Shown here: positions 16,547-26,197 of the stretch, in pieces
How positions within the stretch are numbered: the first letter of the stretch is position 1
How the letters are laid out: every line of letters starts with the position of its first letter
NCBI RefSeq assembly: GCF_009729015.1
Contig: NZ_CP045482.1
Span: 1,856,001 to 1,920,000 of the forward strand
DNA from: Acidianus ambivalens
Lineage (GTDB): Archaea > Thermoproteota > Thermoprotei_A > Sulfolobales > Sulfolobaceae
DNA: 64,000 nucleotides
Direction: 5' to 3'
Position numbers and translations under genes: made by a program
Notes under the pieces: generated by a model
What the model saw: only the letters and a program-made list of their open reading frames with translations
Databases searched by the model: none
What the model was told of the DNA's origin: nothing

Positions 16547-17353
16547 ATGAGAATGTATCTGGCAGAAATCTTAACCATAGGTAATGAAATACTTAGCGGA
16601 AGAACAGTTAATACTAACGCATCGCACATTGCAAGGAGATTAACTTCACTTGGTTTTACAGTAAGGAGGATAACAGTAGTAATGGATGAACTCGATGAAA
16701 TCTCTCAAGGTTTTAAGGAGGCAATACAAAGGAATCCAAGAATAATAATATCAACTGGAGGATTGGGGCCAACTTATGACGATAAGACTGCAGAAGGATT
16801 AAGCTTGGCATTAGGAAGAAAATTAGTAATAAATCAGAAAGCTTTAGAGGAAATAGAAAATAAATATAGACAACTTGGATTACAAATAACCGAAGAAAGA
16901 CGAAAAATGGCCATGATGCCAGAAGGTTCAATTGCTATAGAAAACTCTAAGGGTATAGCACCGGGCATATATATAGAATATAACGGTATAGAAATATTAG
17001 CTACCCCAGGAGTACCAAGAGAAATGGAAGACATACTAGAGACATTTATAAAAAAATACATGAAGACAAGACCAGAAGTAAAATATGTAGAGGAAACAAT
17101 TTACGCAGATAAGGTCATGGAGTCGGCATTAGCTCCTTATGTTAAGCAATTAGTAAAAAAGTACGATCTATATATAAAAACTCATCCTAAAGGATACGAA
17201 CTAAGTAATCCGTCACTTGAAATTCAGATAGCGGGGAGTAGCAAAGACGAGGAAGAGATAAGAAAAAGGATAAACGAGTGTATAAAAGAACTTGAAGAGT
17301 ACATAAAAAATCTTGGAGGAGTTATTAAGAATTCCCAACAAGAAAATCAATAA
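16547..17353 (+). CDS. CinA-like molybdopterin-binding-fold protein
   Basis: A 268-residue protein of the CinA N-terminal family (COG1058): LAEILTIGNEILSGRTVNTNASHIA, ISTGGLGPTYDDKTAEG (the conserved nucleotide-binding loop) and ATPGVPREME. CinA-domain proteins have ADP-ribose/NAD-related pyrophosphatase activity; archaeal forms lack the C-terminal NMN deamidase domain, as here. ATG at 16547, with a second ATG two codons later. It starts 28 bp from the divergent aminotransferase start. The end overlaps the convergent alpha/beta hydrolase by 29 bp. Confidence 0.88.
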   Translation: MRMYLAEILTIGNEILSGRTVNTNASHIARRLTSLGFTVRRITVVMDELDEISQGFKEAIQRNPRIIISTGGLGPTYDDKTAEGLSLALGRKLVINQKALEEIENKYRQLGLQITEERRKMAMMPEGSIAIENSKGIAPGIYIEYNGIEILATPGVPREMEDILETFIKKYMKTRPEVKYVEETIYADKVMESALAPYVKQLVKKYDLYIKTHPKGYELSNPSLEIQIAGSSKDEEEIRKRINECIKELEEYIKNLGGVIKNSQQENQ

Positions 17354-18107
17354 TTGATGCGTATAGCTCGTCTGGAGCTTCAAAATTTAAGAAATGACCA
17401 TATCCATTAAGAATTCTATAGCTAGATTTAGGAATAGTTAGCATTGTATTTAAATTCTGTTTCAATTTATCTTCACTACCATAAATCACTAAAGTTCCAC
17501 CTTTTATATCAATCTTGTTAAGATCTTTAGAATAATCTCTGGCATGCAATAATCCTTCTACCGCGTATTTATATCCTAGCGGATTGTTTTCATTATACAC
17601 TTCTAAAAGCTTTCTCCAAGCTATTGGATTTAGAACTAAAGAATCTGCAAAATCTCCTATGGTTTTCCTATATTCCGCTAACGCTTCCATTCCAAAGTTA
17701 AGAGCGACTGAAACGTATTTCTCGTAGGGTTCTGGATTAGGAGCCTTATATAATGCCCCTATTAATATTAATTTATCAACTGCGTTTCTTAAGGCATAAT
17801 CGATCGCAACTAAAGTTCCTAAGGAATGACCGATAATAATTGGGTTATCCAGTCTAAGATATTCTATTAATCCTTTTAGATCTTTAGAATGATCTTCAAT
17901 TCTATACTCATAAGGTAAAATAGAAGATCTCCCATGACCCCTAAGATCATAAGATATTACCATAAATTTTTGTGACAACTGATAAGCGATATCAGACCAA
18001 CTTTTGTAAGATCCTGCTAGATGGTGAATTAAAATAACTGGCTTACCTTCGCCTCTTATTTCATAATAAATTTTAGCATCATCCAAGATTACAAACATGT
18101 TACTCAC
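17325..18107 (-). CDS. Alpha/beta hydrolase
   Basis: A 260-residue hydrolase. Oxyanion HG motif is in VILIHHLAGSYKSW; the nucleophile elbow is GHSLGTL (Ser at about residue 96); acid residue candidate is in VIYGSEDK; the catalytic histidine is in GYGHFLNFEAPDEL. The fold and size match esterases, haloperoxidase-like and epoxide hydrolase-like enzymes; the substrate cannot be told. It overlaps the end of pheT by 8 bp, so it is the last gene of the PheS-PheT operon on the minus strand, which is an unexplained pairing. Confidence 0.88.
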   Translation of the reverse strand: MSNMFVILDDAKIYYEIRGEGKPVILIHHLAGSYKSWSDIAYQLSQKFMVISYDLRGHGRSSILPYEYRIEDHSKDLKGLIEYLRLDNPIIIGHSLGTLVAIDYALRNAVDKLILIGALYKAPNPEPYEKYVSVALNFGMEALAEYRKTIGDFADSLVLNPIAWRKLLEVYNENNPLGYKYAVEGLLHARDYSKDLNKIDIKGGTLVIYGSEDKLKQNLNTMLTIPKSSYRILNGYGHFLNFEAPDELYASIIDFLVGNS

Positions 18108-19719
18108 ACAATTTTTCCAAGTAAATTTCTGCTATAACTACAGGATTTTCAATATTAAATTTCTCTAAAACTTCCGGTGATATTTCACCTATCTCTCCAA
18201 TAACATTATTATCAAACAGTATTTTGGCAGATCTACCTTTAATAAAATAATCTTTATCTTGCCTGAGATATCTAGGCTCCTTCCCTTTTAGATTATATAA
18301 TATTTGATGAACTACAGACTGTAGTTCCTCATATGAGATCTTGCTGTTCATTATTGCAAGACATGCTCTAGTGTCATTTTTATATCCAGTATCACTTTCT
18401 TCACTTTTCACAACCACATCTCCCACTTCAAATACTTTAATAGGAAATCTAGCGTGTTGATTCTTTGCTAAAAACTTAAGCATATTCCAGATCAATGAGT
18501 TTCTCACAGCGTCATATTCAACAGTTATAGGATTTTGTATTTTAACAAAGTCATTGTATAATAAGTATGATGACTTATTTAGTACAAAAGTGAAAATCTC
18601 TTGGAATCCTCCGCCTATTGCTAAGTCCCTAAACGCTCTTTCAAGCTTAGTTATTGGCAAAAGCTCGCCCATTCCTTTGCTAGTATATTCAGGTAAACTG
18701 AAGCTTTTATACCCGTAAGCCATAGCTACGTCCTCTGCTATGTCCACGTAAGTCATTATATCTATTCTGTATTGTGGAACTATCACTTCTATTTCATCAC
18801 TGTTAATATTAGCATCCATTCTCATCATTCTAACGTACTTAGCTATCTCCTCTGTCGATAAGCTTAATCCTAATCTCTTGTTTATATCCGAGGTCTTCAC
18901 GACTAATTTGTTATGAATCATCAAGGGAGAGGAAGAAGTATACCTTGATACCTTTACTGTTCCAATCTTGCTTCCTCCTTCAGCAAAATTACTAACCAAC
19001 AAATCTAAAGTCTGAGCAACAGCGTCAAAATTTGTTCCTGTTACATCAATAAATAAGTTCTTAGTAGAAGAATCAATTTTAGTTTTATTTGAATTTATTA
19101 TAGGTGGTATGCTTAATACTTGACCGTCCTCTTGTAATATTGCGGGAGAGTAATTATCCTTAATTGATATATTACCGTAGAGTTTACCTTGCTCTGTAGA
19201 AGATATTACTTCTGAAACGCTCATCTCCTTATCCGAGTTTAATGGAACGAACTTATAGTCTAGAGGAACCTTTGAGTATCTTATTACCTTCCCATCTATT
19301 TTATCTAAATCGTGAATACCTATAGCAACTTTCTTCCTTTTCCTACCTATAGTACAATGCAGTTTCTCTTGAAACTGTATTATTTCCTTTATTCTATCTT
19401 CGTCAAGTTTGATATCATAAACTACAGCAGCAAGAGCATAAGGCCTACTTTCTACATCATCTATTATTAGCTGATAATTGGTTGGAACTACTTCATATTT
19501 CGCTTCCCCCAATTTCCTTCCGAGGATTCCATCAACTGCCCTCTTAATTCCTTCTGGACTAAGCATATCTAACCTATCAGAGTTTATCTCTATCTCTAGT
19601 TCGTCTTCTCCTCTCTTCTCAACTTCCGACTTTAAGTTAAATAATACGTCATTCAGGTCTTTCTCTTCTAATCCAAGAAGGTTTAGTAATCTTGATTCTT
19701 TTAATACAATATTTACCAT
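18100..19719 (-). CDS. pheT: Phenylalanyl-tRNA synthetase beta subunit
   Basis: A 539-residue beta subunit of the archaeal-length type (shorter than bacterial, without the EMAP domain at the N-terminus). Visible: B1-type N-terminus, B3/B4 editing region in the first half (LDMLSPEGIKRAVDGIL), B5 domain with DINKRLGLSLSTEEI and the DVAMAYGY segment, and a class II-like core (ITKLERAFRDLAIGGGFQEIFTF). It forms an alpha2beta2 enzyme with PheS charging tRNA-Phe. The ATG at 19719 shares one base with the pheS stop, indicating translational coupling. Downstream hydrolase overlaps by 8 bp. Confidence 0.95.
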   Translation of the reverse strand: MVNIVLKESRLLNLLGLEEKDLNDVLFNLKSEVEKRGEDELEIEINSDRLDMLSPEGIKRAVDGILGRKLGEAKYEVVPTNYQLIIDDVESRPYALAAVVYDIKLDEDRIKEIIQFQEKLHCTIGRKRKKVAIGIHDLDKIDGKVIRYSKVPLDYKFVPLNSDKEMSVSEVISSTEQGKLYGNISIKDNYSPAILQEDGQVLSIPPIINSNKTKIDSSTKNLFIDVTGTNFDAVAQTLDLLVSNFAEGGSKIGTVKVSRYTSSSPLMIHNKLVVKTSDINKRLGLSLSTEEIAKYVRMMRMDANINSDEIEVIVPQYRIDIMTYVDIAEDVAMAYGYKSFSLPEYTSKGMGELLPITKLERAFRDLAIGGGFQEIFTFVLNKSSYLLYNDFVKIQNPITVEYDAVRNSLIWNMLKFLAKNQHARFPIKVFEVGDVVVKSEESDTGYKNDTRACLAIMNSKISYEELQSVVHQILYNLKGKEPRYLRQDKDYFIKGRSAKILFDNNVIGEIGEISPEVLEKFNIENPVVIAEIYLEKLCE

Positions 19720-21125
19720 TAATATTCCACCTTTCTATTCCTCAAGTACTCAATATCGTCTGAATATAAGTTCCTTATATCTTTAATACCTAAAAACAAC
19801 ATAGCTAGCCTATCCAATCCAAGACCCCAAGCGCCTGCAGGCATTGTAACCCCAGCTGGTTCAGTAACTTCTGGTCTTAGTAACCCTGCTCCGGCCATTT
19901 CTACCCATCCTAAACCTTGAATATAGCCATAAACTTCCACACTAGGTTCTGTAAACGGGAAATATGCAGGCTTAAATTTTACTTCCTTAATTCCTATCCC
20001 AGAAAATATTGCCCTTAGAGTTGACAAAAGTTCCCTAAAGTTAAAATTCTCTTCTATAACTAAACCATCTAATTGATGAAATTCGATTAAATGCGTAGCG
20101 TCGATAGCGTCTGGCCTAAATACTTTACCTATAGTGAAGACTTTAATCTCCTTATTAGGTGATGTAGAAAGAACTCTTGCAGTAGTTGCAGTAGTTTGGC
20201 TCCTTAAAACTAAGGATTTTGCAACCTCTTGCTTCCAACTATATTTCCACAATTTTTCATGTACTTCTTTTACTCTCTTTACTAAACTCTGGTTTAACAA
20301 TTCTCCCTTTCCGTCAACCTTAAAGCTATCATGTATTTCCCTAGCGGGATGATCTTGAGCTTGGAACAGCATATCAAAATTGTAAAATTCCATTTCTACA
20401 AAGTCACTCTTAACTTCCTTAAAGCCCAGTGAGACCATAACGTCCTTAACGTGCTCTAAAAATTCCTTAAAATAGTGCTTCTTTCCTAATGGAATAAATG
20501 GGGGTAACGCCTCGACGTTATATTCCTTTAACTCATATTTAGTCCATTCTTTATTTCTTAATAATTCTGGAGTTAAGTAAGTAATAGCTGGGCGAATTTC
20601 TGGCTCCTTAAGCAAAGTAAGTAATAGCACTTTGTTCTTCTTAATCTCTATTAATCCTCTGCTTTCTAATTCTTTCAAATATTTTTTATCGTCCTCTGAA
20701 AGATCTTGCGAAGAAGATATTTTCTTAAGAACAACGTATTCTGGTGAAACGTAAGACGATTTTAAAGGTATAATTTCTCCTTTATCGACCTTGATTAATC
20801 CCTTTTTCCTGGCCCAGCTTAAAGCAATATTAAAATCCTTAAAAGTTTTAGCTACTTCCTGAATTTTTTTACTTTCACCTTTCAAAAAGTTTATCAAATT
20901 ATCTTCTGGAAGCCCTTCTTTTAATCTTTCTTCTCCTTCTTTAGTTAATATAATGTTCTCTTTTTCTTCCTCTTTTACACTCACATAACCTTTATCTTTC
21001 AATAAATAAGCTAGGCTAAAGACTGCAGTTTCTGGAATAACTGATGAAAGCTCAGTGGAATAAGCTGATTTATTCTCTTTCTTTTTTAAAAAATCAATAA
21101 TTTTAATTTCATTCTCGCTTAACAT
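19719..21125 (-). CDS. pheS: Phenylalanyl-tRNA synthetase alpha subunit
   Basis: A 468-residue class II synthetase catalytic subunit. The first about 200 residues are winged-helix modules (ENEIKIIDFLKKKENKSAYSTEL, LTKEGEERLKEGLP) that bind tRNA, as in archaeal/eukaryotic PheRS. Class II motifs: FDMLFQAQDHPAREIHDSF (motif 2-side), LLRSQTTATTARVL, and motif 3 GAWGLGLDRLAMLFLGIKDIR. ATG at 21125, followed on the same strand by pheT with a 1-bp overlap; 4 bp separate it from the upstream MBL hydrolase gene, so all belong to one transcription unit. Confidence 0.95.
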   Translation of the reverse strand: MLSENEIKIIDFLKKKENKSAYSTELSSVIPETAVFSLAYLLKDKGYVSVKEEEKENIILTKEGEERLKEGLPEDNLINFLKGESKKIQEVAKTFKDFNIALSWARKKGLIKVDKGEIIPLKSSYVSPEYVVLKKISSSQDLSEDDKKYLKELESRGLIEIKKNKVLLLTLLKEPEIRPAITYLTPELLRNKEWTKYELKEYNVEALPPFIPLGKKHYFKEFLEHVKDVMVSLGFKEVKSDFVEMEFYNFDMLFQAQDHPAREIHDSFKVDGKGELLNQSLVKRVKEVHEKLWKYSWKQEVAKSLVLRSQTTATTARVLSTSPNKEIKVFTIGKVFRPDAIDATHLIEFHQLDGLVIEENFNFRELLSTLRAIFSGIGIKEVKFKPAYFPFTEPSVEVYGYIQGLGWVEMAGAGLLRPEVTEPAGVTMPAGAWGLGLDRLAMLFLGIKDIRNLYSDDIEYLRNRKVEY

Positions 21126-21129
21126 GGCT

Positions 21130-21810
21130 TTACAACTCTATGCTCTGTCCAGGTTGTAAGATTATTGGCTTATAACCTTTCTCTTTAACATATCTTTCAA
21201 AGTCTCCAGGATCTACTTTAATTAAATCCCAAGTATTATAATGAATTGGAATTACTCCCTTCTTGGGCTTTATCATGTCTACCGCTATTGACGCTTGATA
21301 AGGATCCATGGTAAATCTTCCTCCTATAGGAAGTAAGGCATAATCTGGTTTAAAGACTTCACCTATTAGTTTCATGCCCTCAAATAGTCCAGTATCTCCT
21401 GCATGATAAATTGTTATCCCGTCAGCAGAAATGATTACGCCGGTAGGATCACTATGTTCACTGGAGTGAATTGCTTGAGTTAACGCTAATTTAATACCTT
21501 GATATTCTACATACCCACCCACATTTGCAGGTATCATTCTATCCCAAGGTAACTTGTACTCCTTATTTAAGTAATTTTCTAAATCCCATGTAGCAAAGAG
21601 TAATGCTTTCTTATTTTTGTTCATAATTTCTACTGTATCGCCTAAATGGTCATAATGATCGTGTGTTACAGCTATTAAATCAAAATCATCAAAATAGGAT
21701 AACTTTACTGGAGCCACAGGATTATCCTTTATAAAGGGATCTATTACTATTTTTTTACCTTGTAAATTTAGTTCAACTGCCGCGTGACCTAACCACCTTA
21801 GGGAAGGCAT
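21130..21810 (-). CDS. UPF0173 metal-dependent hydrolase (MBL fold)
   Basis: A 226-residue metallo-beta-lactamase-fold enzyme of the UPF0173 type. Metal ligands are visible: RWLGHAAVEL at the N-terminus, THDHYDHLGDT (HxHxDH), IHSSEHSDPTG, YHAGDTGLFEGM (Asp ligand) and the last His in PIHYNTWD. The family is widespread and its substrate is not established. ATG at 21810, 38 bp from the divergent methionine aminopeptidase. It is the first gene of the minus-strand unit with pheS, pheT and the hydrolase. Confidence 0.9.
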   Translation of the reverse strand: MPSLRWLGHAAVELNLQGKKIVIDPFIKDNPVAPVKLSYFDDFDLIAVTHDHYDHLGDTVEIMNKNKKALLFATWDLENYLNKEYKLPWDRMIPANVGGYVEYQGIKLALTQAIHSSEHSDPTGVIISADGITIYHAGDTGLFEGMKLIGEVFKPDYALLPIGGRFTMDPYQASIAVDMIKPKKGVIPIHYNTWDLIKVDPGDFERYVKEKGYKPIILQPGQSIEL

Positions 21811-21848
21811 GAGATAATATTAATAACCAAGAAATAAAAACTTCCATT

Positions 21849-22742
21849 ATGACAGATGAAGAACTAAAAATTATCATGAAAGTGGGAAAAATTGCTGCAG
21901 AAGCTAGAGATGCAGGAGCTAAAATGATAAAACCTGGAGTAAAAGTCTTAGACGTTTGTGAAGCTGTAGAAAAAATGATCATAGAGAAAGGAGCTTTTCC
22001 TGCATTTCCTTGCAATTTATCAATAAACTACGAAGCTGCACATTATAGTCCAGTTATAGGGGACGAAAAAGTAATTCCGGAAGGCGCAGTAGTAAAATTA
22101 GATGTTGGGGCACAAATTGATGGTTATATCTCTGACACTGCAGTTACTGTTGTTTTAGACGATAAATATCAAAGGCTCGCAGATGCCTCCAAAGAAGCAT
22201 TAAATGCTGCGATATCAAACTTTAAGCCTGGCGTAAGCCTCGGAGATATAGGAAAAGTTATTGAAAGAGTAATTAGAATGAACGGTTACTCTCCAGTCAG
22301 AAATTTAGGAGGGCATTTAATAAGGAGATATGAGCTGCATGCAGGGGTATTTGTACCTAACGTTTATGAAAGGAATATGGGAAGAATAATGGAAGGAAAT
22401 ACTTATGCCATAGAACCCTTTACCACTGACGGTTTTGGAGAAGTAATTGAAGGAAAAATAGAAACTATATATTCCGCAAAGTCTTTTGTCCCTAAAGGAT
22501 TAACAGAAGAGGAGAAGCAATTCCTAGATGTGATAAATAAGAGATTTAAAACATTACCGTTCTCAGAAAGATGGCTTTCAGACTTAGGAGATAAGGAAAA
22601 AGTTGAGAAAACTCTTAAAAACTTGGTCAGAAAGAAAGCATTAAATTCATACCCAGTATTAATAGAAATAAGGAAAGGAATGGTGTCGCAATTCGAACAT
22701 ACAGTTTACGTAGGTAAAGACGAAACGATAGTTATAACGTAA
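21849..22742 (+). CDS. map: Methionine aminopeptidase type II
   Basis: A 297-residue metallopeptidase removing N-terminal methionine. Ligands are visible: LDVGAQIDGYISDTAV (two Asp ligands), GHLIRRYELHAG (His ligand), YAIEPFTTDG (Glu ligand) and FEHTVYV (final Glu). The insertion between GHLI and the C-terminus (about residues 220-270, with a helical segment) is the type II mark. ATG at 21849; the 38 bp to the divergent MBL gene contains AT-rich promoter sequence, consistent with a leaderless transcript. Followed after 57 bp by the DUF1512 gene. Confidence 0.95.
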   Translation: MTDEELKIIMKVGKIAAEARDAGAKMIKPGVKVLDVCEAVEKMIIEKGAFPAFPCNLSINYEAAHYSPVIGDEKVIPEGAVVKLDVGAQIDGYISDTAVTVVLDDKYQRLADASKEALNAAISNFKPGVSLGDIGKVIERVIRMNGYSPVRNLGGHLIRRYELHAGVFVPNVYERNMGRIMEGNTYAIEPFTTDGFGEVIEGKIETIYSAKSFVPKGLTEEEKQFLDVINKRFKTLPFSERWLSDLGDKEKVEKTLKNLVRKKALNSYPVLIEIRKGMVSQFEHTVYVGKDETIVIT

Positions 22743-22799
22743 AATAGATTTTGGTAAAAGTTTAATTTGGGCAAATGCAGATAAGTTACAAGAAGGTAT

Positions 22800-23945
22800 A
22801 TGTTGGATATAATTTTAAATATATTAGCATTCGCTCAGTCAGCAAATAATGGTGCAGCGTTCACTTTTGAATTATTGTACATGCTGTTCTTTATAGTAAT
22901 AATAGCCATATCTTTCATTCCTGGACTCCAACAGCAATACCAAATGATGTTTATGAGCAAAGACGTCGAAAAGAATCTTAATACTATAGAGAATTACCTT
23001 AAAGACGCTAAAGGTATTGCTGAAAAGTTATTAAAAGAGAAGAACTTTCAAGATCCTAAAGCTTTCCTTGATAGAGTTATAGATAGATTTGTAATAGATC
23101 CAGTAAGTATAGAACCAACTGATATCATAAGTAGAATGAAACTCTTACTCAGGACAAATGAAGATACAGTAAGACAAATGATAACAAAGTATTCGCCAAA
23201 TATAGATCCAATGAGCAGAAGTCAAATTGAAGTGTCGATAGAAGTAATCAATGCACTTAACATGATATACAAGGTGATTAGGCACTATTTCTTACTAGCC
23301 AAGAAATTAAAGAACTTAATGATAATGTACCAGCTACAAGCAGTAGCTCCAATTTATGCAAAACTAGCAGAAGCTTATGGAAAAGCCCAAAAAGTCTTCT
23401 TACAAGGTATACCAGTAGGTGACGGCTTAGGACCGCTAGTTGCATCAAGATTCCTAATGAATATAACTGACAAGTGGAGTCCAAGCAAAGATACTATAGC
23501 AGGTTCAATGGAATTTGAAGGGAGAAAACTAATAGTAGTTAAAGCAGAAGGACCTATGGCAACAGTAGGGGAACCCGGAGAAGCTGTGCAAAATATTGTA
23601 GAGAAAGAAGGCAATAAAGTTGCAAGAATAATAACTGTAGATGCTGCATTAAAGCTAGAAGGAGAAGAAACTGGAAGTATAGCAGAAGGTATGGGTGTAG
23701 CAATGGGTGATCCTGGACCGGAAAAGATAGCAATAGAAAGGGTTGCTGCAAAATATAATATTCCTATAGATGCAGTAATAGTAAAAATGAGCATGGAAGA
23801 AGCAATAACTGAAATGAGAAAAGAAGTTTACGAGGCCGCTGATAAAGTTGTAAACTATGTAAAGAACATAATACTAGAGAGAACAAAGCCAGGAGATACT
23901 GTAGTACTAGTAGGAGTTGGCAACACTGTAGGAATAGCTCAGTGA
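22800..23945 (+). CDS. DUF1512 membrane-anchored conserved archaeal protein
   Basis: A 381-residue protein with one N-terminal membrane helix (about residues 20-42, AFTFELLYMLFFIVIIAISF) and a large cytosolic region. The central part (residues 150-290) contains MATVGEPGEAVQNIVEKEGNKVARIITVDAALKLEGEETG and GVAMGDPGPEKIAIERVAAKYNIPIDAVIVKMSMEEAITEM. I recognise it as the crenarchaeal DUF1512 family; function is unknown. The conserved GDPGPEK loop and many glycines suggest nucleotide or metal binding, which is inference. It is followed by a small zinc-finger-like gene 6 bp downstream. Confidence 0.8.
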   Translation: MLDIILNILAFAQSANNGAAFTFELLYMLFFIVIIAISFIPGLQQQYQMMFMSKDVEKNLNTIENYLKDAKGIAEKLLKEKNFQDPKAFLDRVIDRFVIDPVSIEPTDIISRMKLLLRTNEDTVRQMITKYSPNIDPMSRSQIEVSIEVINALNMIYKVIRHYFLLAKKLKNLMIMYQLQAVAPIYAKLAEAYGKAQKVFLQGIPVGDGLGPLVASRFLMNITDKWSPSKDTIAGSMEFEGRKLIVVKAEGPMATVGEPGEAVQNIVEKEGNKVARIITVDAALKLEGEETGSIAEGMGVAMGDPGPEKIAIERVAAKYNIPIDAVIVKMSMEEAITEMRKEVYEAADKVVNYVKNIILERTKPGDTVVLVGVGNTVGIAQ

Positions 23946-23951
23946 TGTAAA

Positions 23952-24149
23952 ATGGCAATATCTTCAGAAACAAAACAACCACTTGTAGTAAAAACTGTAA
24001 TAAAGTGCATGACTTGTGATTATTCTATAGTTAGGGATTTTCAGCAAGGAGACTTCGTTCCTAAACTTGTAGGAACTTGTCCAAAAGATGGAGGAAAGCT
24101 TTACATAGCTGGAATTTACGCTGAATCCCCCAATAATCAGCACAAGTAA
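23952..24149 (+). CDS. Small Cys-rich (zinc-ribbon-like) protein
   Basis: A 65-residue protein. IKCMTCDYSIVRDF supplies one C-x-x-C knuckle and LVGTCPKDGGKLY one further cysteine, so it is an incomplete zinc ribbon (C-x2-C ... C). ATG at 23952, 6 bp after the DUF1512 stop, so it is cotranscribed with it. No function is known to me. The gene ends just before the 5S rRNA promoter. Confidence 0.7.
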   Translation: MAISSETKQPLVVKTVIKCMTCDYSIVRDFQQGDFVPKLVGTCPKDGGKLYIAGIYAESPNNQHK

Positions 24150-24150
24150 T

Positions 24151-24158
24151 TTTTTATA
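24151..24158 (+). promoter_or_regulatory. TATA box of the 5S rRNA gene
   Basis: The sequence TTTTTATA lies about 23-30 bp before the 5S 5' end, at the expected crenarchaeal TBP/TFB distance. Directly downstream is a pyrimidine-rich spacer (cttctactccttttctttta). It starts 2 bp after the zinc-ribbon gene stop, so the rRNA has its own promoter. Confidence 0.65.
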
Positions 24159-24180
24159 CTTCTACTCCTTTTCTTTTATT

Positions 24181-24303
<123 letters not shown>

Positions 24304-24332
24304 TTTATATTTCTCTCCTTTTCATATAATGT

Positions 24333-25511
24333 ATGAAAAAGATATACGATGAAATTCATGGATATATAACACTTGGAGATGCAGAAATTGAAATTGTAGA
24401 TTCTCCAGAATTTCAAAGACTCAGAAGAATAAAACAAACTAGCTTAGCTTACATAGTTTATCCGGGGGCTACTCATACAAGGTTTAGCCATTCACTAGGA
24501 ACTTTTTACCTAGCATCAAAAGTAGGAGAGAAACTTTATAATTCTGGCGAAATAAACGCCGAAGAACTTCAAGACCTAAAAATGGCTAGCTTATTACACG
24601 ATATAGGACAATTCCCATTTAGTCATGCTATTGAAGGATACTATTTACCTCAAGGTTTCGGAAATAAGGAATTAAGAGAATATATTTTAGAAAAATCGGA
24701 GATAAAAGATATCCTAGAAAAATACGGTTTTTCAATTTCAAGAATTCTTGACATATATCACGGGAATTCATTATTATCTTCAATTATCGATGGAGAAGTC
24801 GATGTAGATAGGATAGATTATTTAATGAGAGACTCAAGGCATACTGGAGTCCAGTTAGGTAAACTTGACTTAGACAGATTAATAGATACAATATCTTACA
24901 CACAATCAGGAATTACAGTAGAAGATAAGGGAATAATAAGTTTAGAAAATTTTTACATTTCTAGGTTGCATATGTACCAGGCAGTATATTACCATAAGAC
25001 AATACTAGGTTACGAGTTGTTTTTAAGGAACTTGTACGAGTATATGATAAACTACTGTAATAAAGACCTTAAAGATTCGTCAAATATTAGGGAAATGGTA
25101 AAAGAAGGCCTTTTCCCGTATTGGGACGATGAATGGATAATATCGTCTCTTTATAATTGCTTAACTGAAGATATTCCTTTATCAATAATCCAAAAAATAA
25201 AGAATTTTATGGATAGAAAAGGACCTAAAGTTGTTTATGACGAAGTGTCATACAAAGAGGAAAAAGGTTATTTAGAAGATATAAGAAACCAATTGGAGAA
25301 AGTTGGTATTCCTTCTGATTCAATATATCCATTTGAAGAAAAAATTTCAATAATTGACAAAAATAAGATTAAGATCCTTTCAAAGGGTAGAGAGAAGAAA
25401 TTAAAGGACTATTCTGCAACACTCTTACACGAAATCCCTGATTTCATATTAATTAGAAGAGTTTACGTAGATTATGAATACGCTAAGAAAGCGAGGGAAG
25501 TATTGAGTTGA
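24333..25511 (+). CDS. HD-domain phosphohydrolase (dNTPase-like)
   Basis: A 392-residue HD-superfamily hydrolase. Metal ligands: HTRFSHSLGTFYLASKVG (H...R at about residue 48-50), LLHDIGQFPFSHAIEGYY (HD) and the downstream D in DVDRIDYLMRDSRHTG. This arrangement matches dGTPase/SAMHD1-like archaeal proteins that hydrolyse dNTPs. ATG at 24333, about 30 bp after the 5S gene; its promoter may lie within the 5S 3' end. It overlaps the phosphoglycolate phosphatase start by 4 bp. Confidence 0.88.
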   Translation: MKKIYDEIHGYITLGDAEIEIVDSPEFQRLRRIKQTSLAYIVYPGATHTRFSHSLGTFYLASKVGEKLYNSGEINAEELQDLKMASLLHDIGQFPFSHAIEGYYLPQGFGNKELREYILEKSEIKDILEKYGFSISRILDIYHGNSLLSSIIDGEVDVDRIDYLMRDSRHTGVQLGKLDLDRLIDTISYTQSGITVEDKGIISLENFYISRLHMYQAVYYHKTILGYELFLRNLYEYMINYCNKDLKDSSNIREMVKEGLFPYWDDEWIISSLYNCLTEDIPLSIIQKIKNFMDRKGPKVVYDEVSYKEEKGYLEDIRNQLEKVGIPSDSIYPFEEKISIIDKNKIKILSKGREKKLKDYSATLLHEIPDFILIRRVYVDYEYAKKAREVLS

Positions 25512-26197
25512 TTAAACTAGTGCTAACAGATCTTGACGGTACATTAACTGAAGATAGAGGAATATACAAGGTTAGCCTAGATGCAATAAAATATCTTAGA
25601 TTATTGGAAGAAAGGGGAATAAAAGTTGCACTAGTTAGCGGTAACTCTTACCCAGTATTAAGAGGGTTGCATAATTATTTAGGATTCTCCGGCGGAGTCG
25701 TTGCAGAGAACGGTTGCGTAGTCTTTTATAAACAAAAGATTAGGGTATGCAAACCTATGGATAGACAAATATTAGAGGAATTTAAAGAAAAATTCAAACT
25801 AAAGGATAGTTGGCAAAACGATTATAGGGAATGTGACTTCGGTTTTACACCTCCAGATATTACAGAAGAAATGATTAAGTGGGCAGAAGAAAAGGGGTTA
25901 TATATTAACTCCTCGGGATATGCATTACACATCGCATTTAAACCGGCTGGTAAAATGGTTGGGGTTAGAAAACTTATAGAACTTCACGGCGTTAAAAAAG
26001 AAGAGGTTATAGGAATAGGAGATTCATTAACTGACTTAGATATGTTCAAAGAAGTAGGAATAAAAGTTGCAGTTGGTAATGCTGAGGAAGAGTTAAAAAA
26101 AGAGGCAGACATTATATTAAATCTTAAGAGTGGGGAAGGAGTTAAAGAACTAGTTACAATGATATTGGAGGGAAAATTAGATGGAAGAAATAGATGA
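25508..26197 (+). CDS. Phosphoglycolate phosphatase, HAD superfamily
   Basis: A 229-residue HAD phosphatase of the archaeal PGP/SPP-like group. Motif I is LTDLDGTLTEDRG, motif II is VALVSGNSYP, motif III Lys is in KPAGKMVGVRK and motif IV is GIGDSLTDLDMFKE. It has a C2-type cap (residues 80-150). Likely substrate is 2-phosphoglycolate; related sugar phosphates are possible. The TTG start overlaps the HD gene stop (TTGA) and the end overlaps gltX by 17 bp, so the three genes form one operon. Confidence 0.88.
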   Translation: MIKLVLTDLDGTLTEDRGIYKVSLDAIKYLRLLEERGIKVALVSGNSYPVLRGLHNYLGFSGGVVAENGCVVFYKQKIRVCKPMDRQILEEFKEKFKLKDSWQNDYRECDFGFTPPDITEEMIKWAEEKGLYINSSGYALHIAFKPAGKMVGVRKLIELHGVKKEEVIGIGDSLTDLDMFKEVGIKVAVGNAEEELKKEADIILNLKSGEGVKELVTMILEGKLDGRNR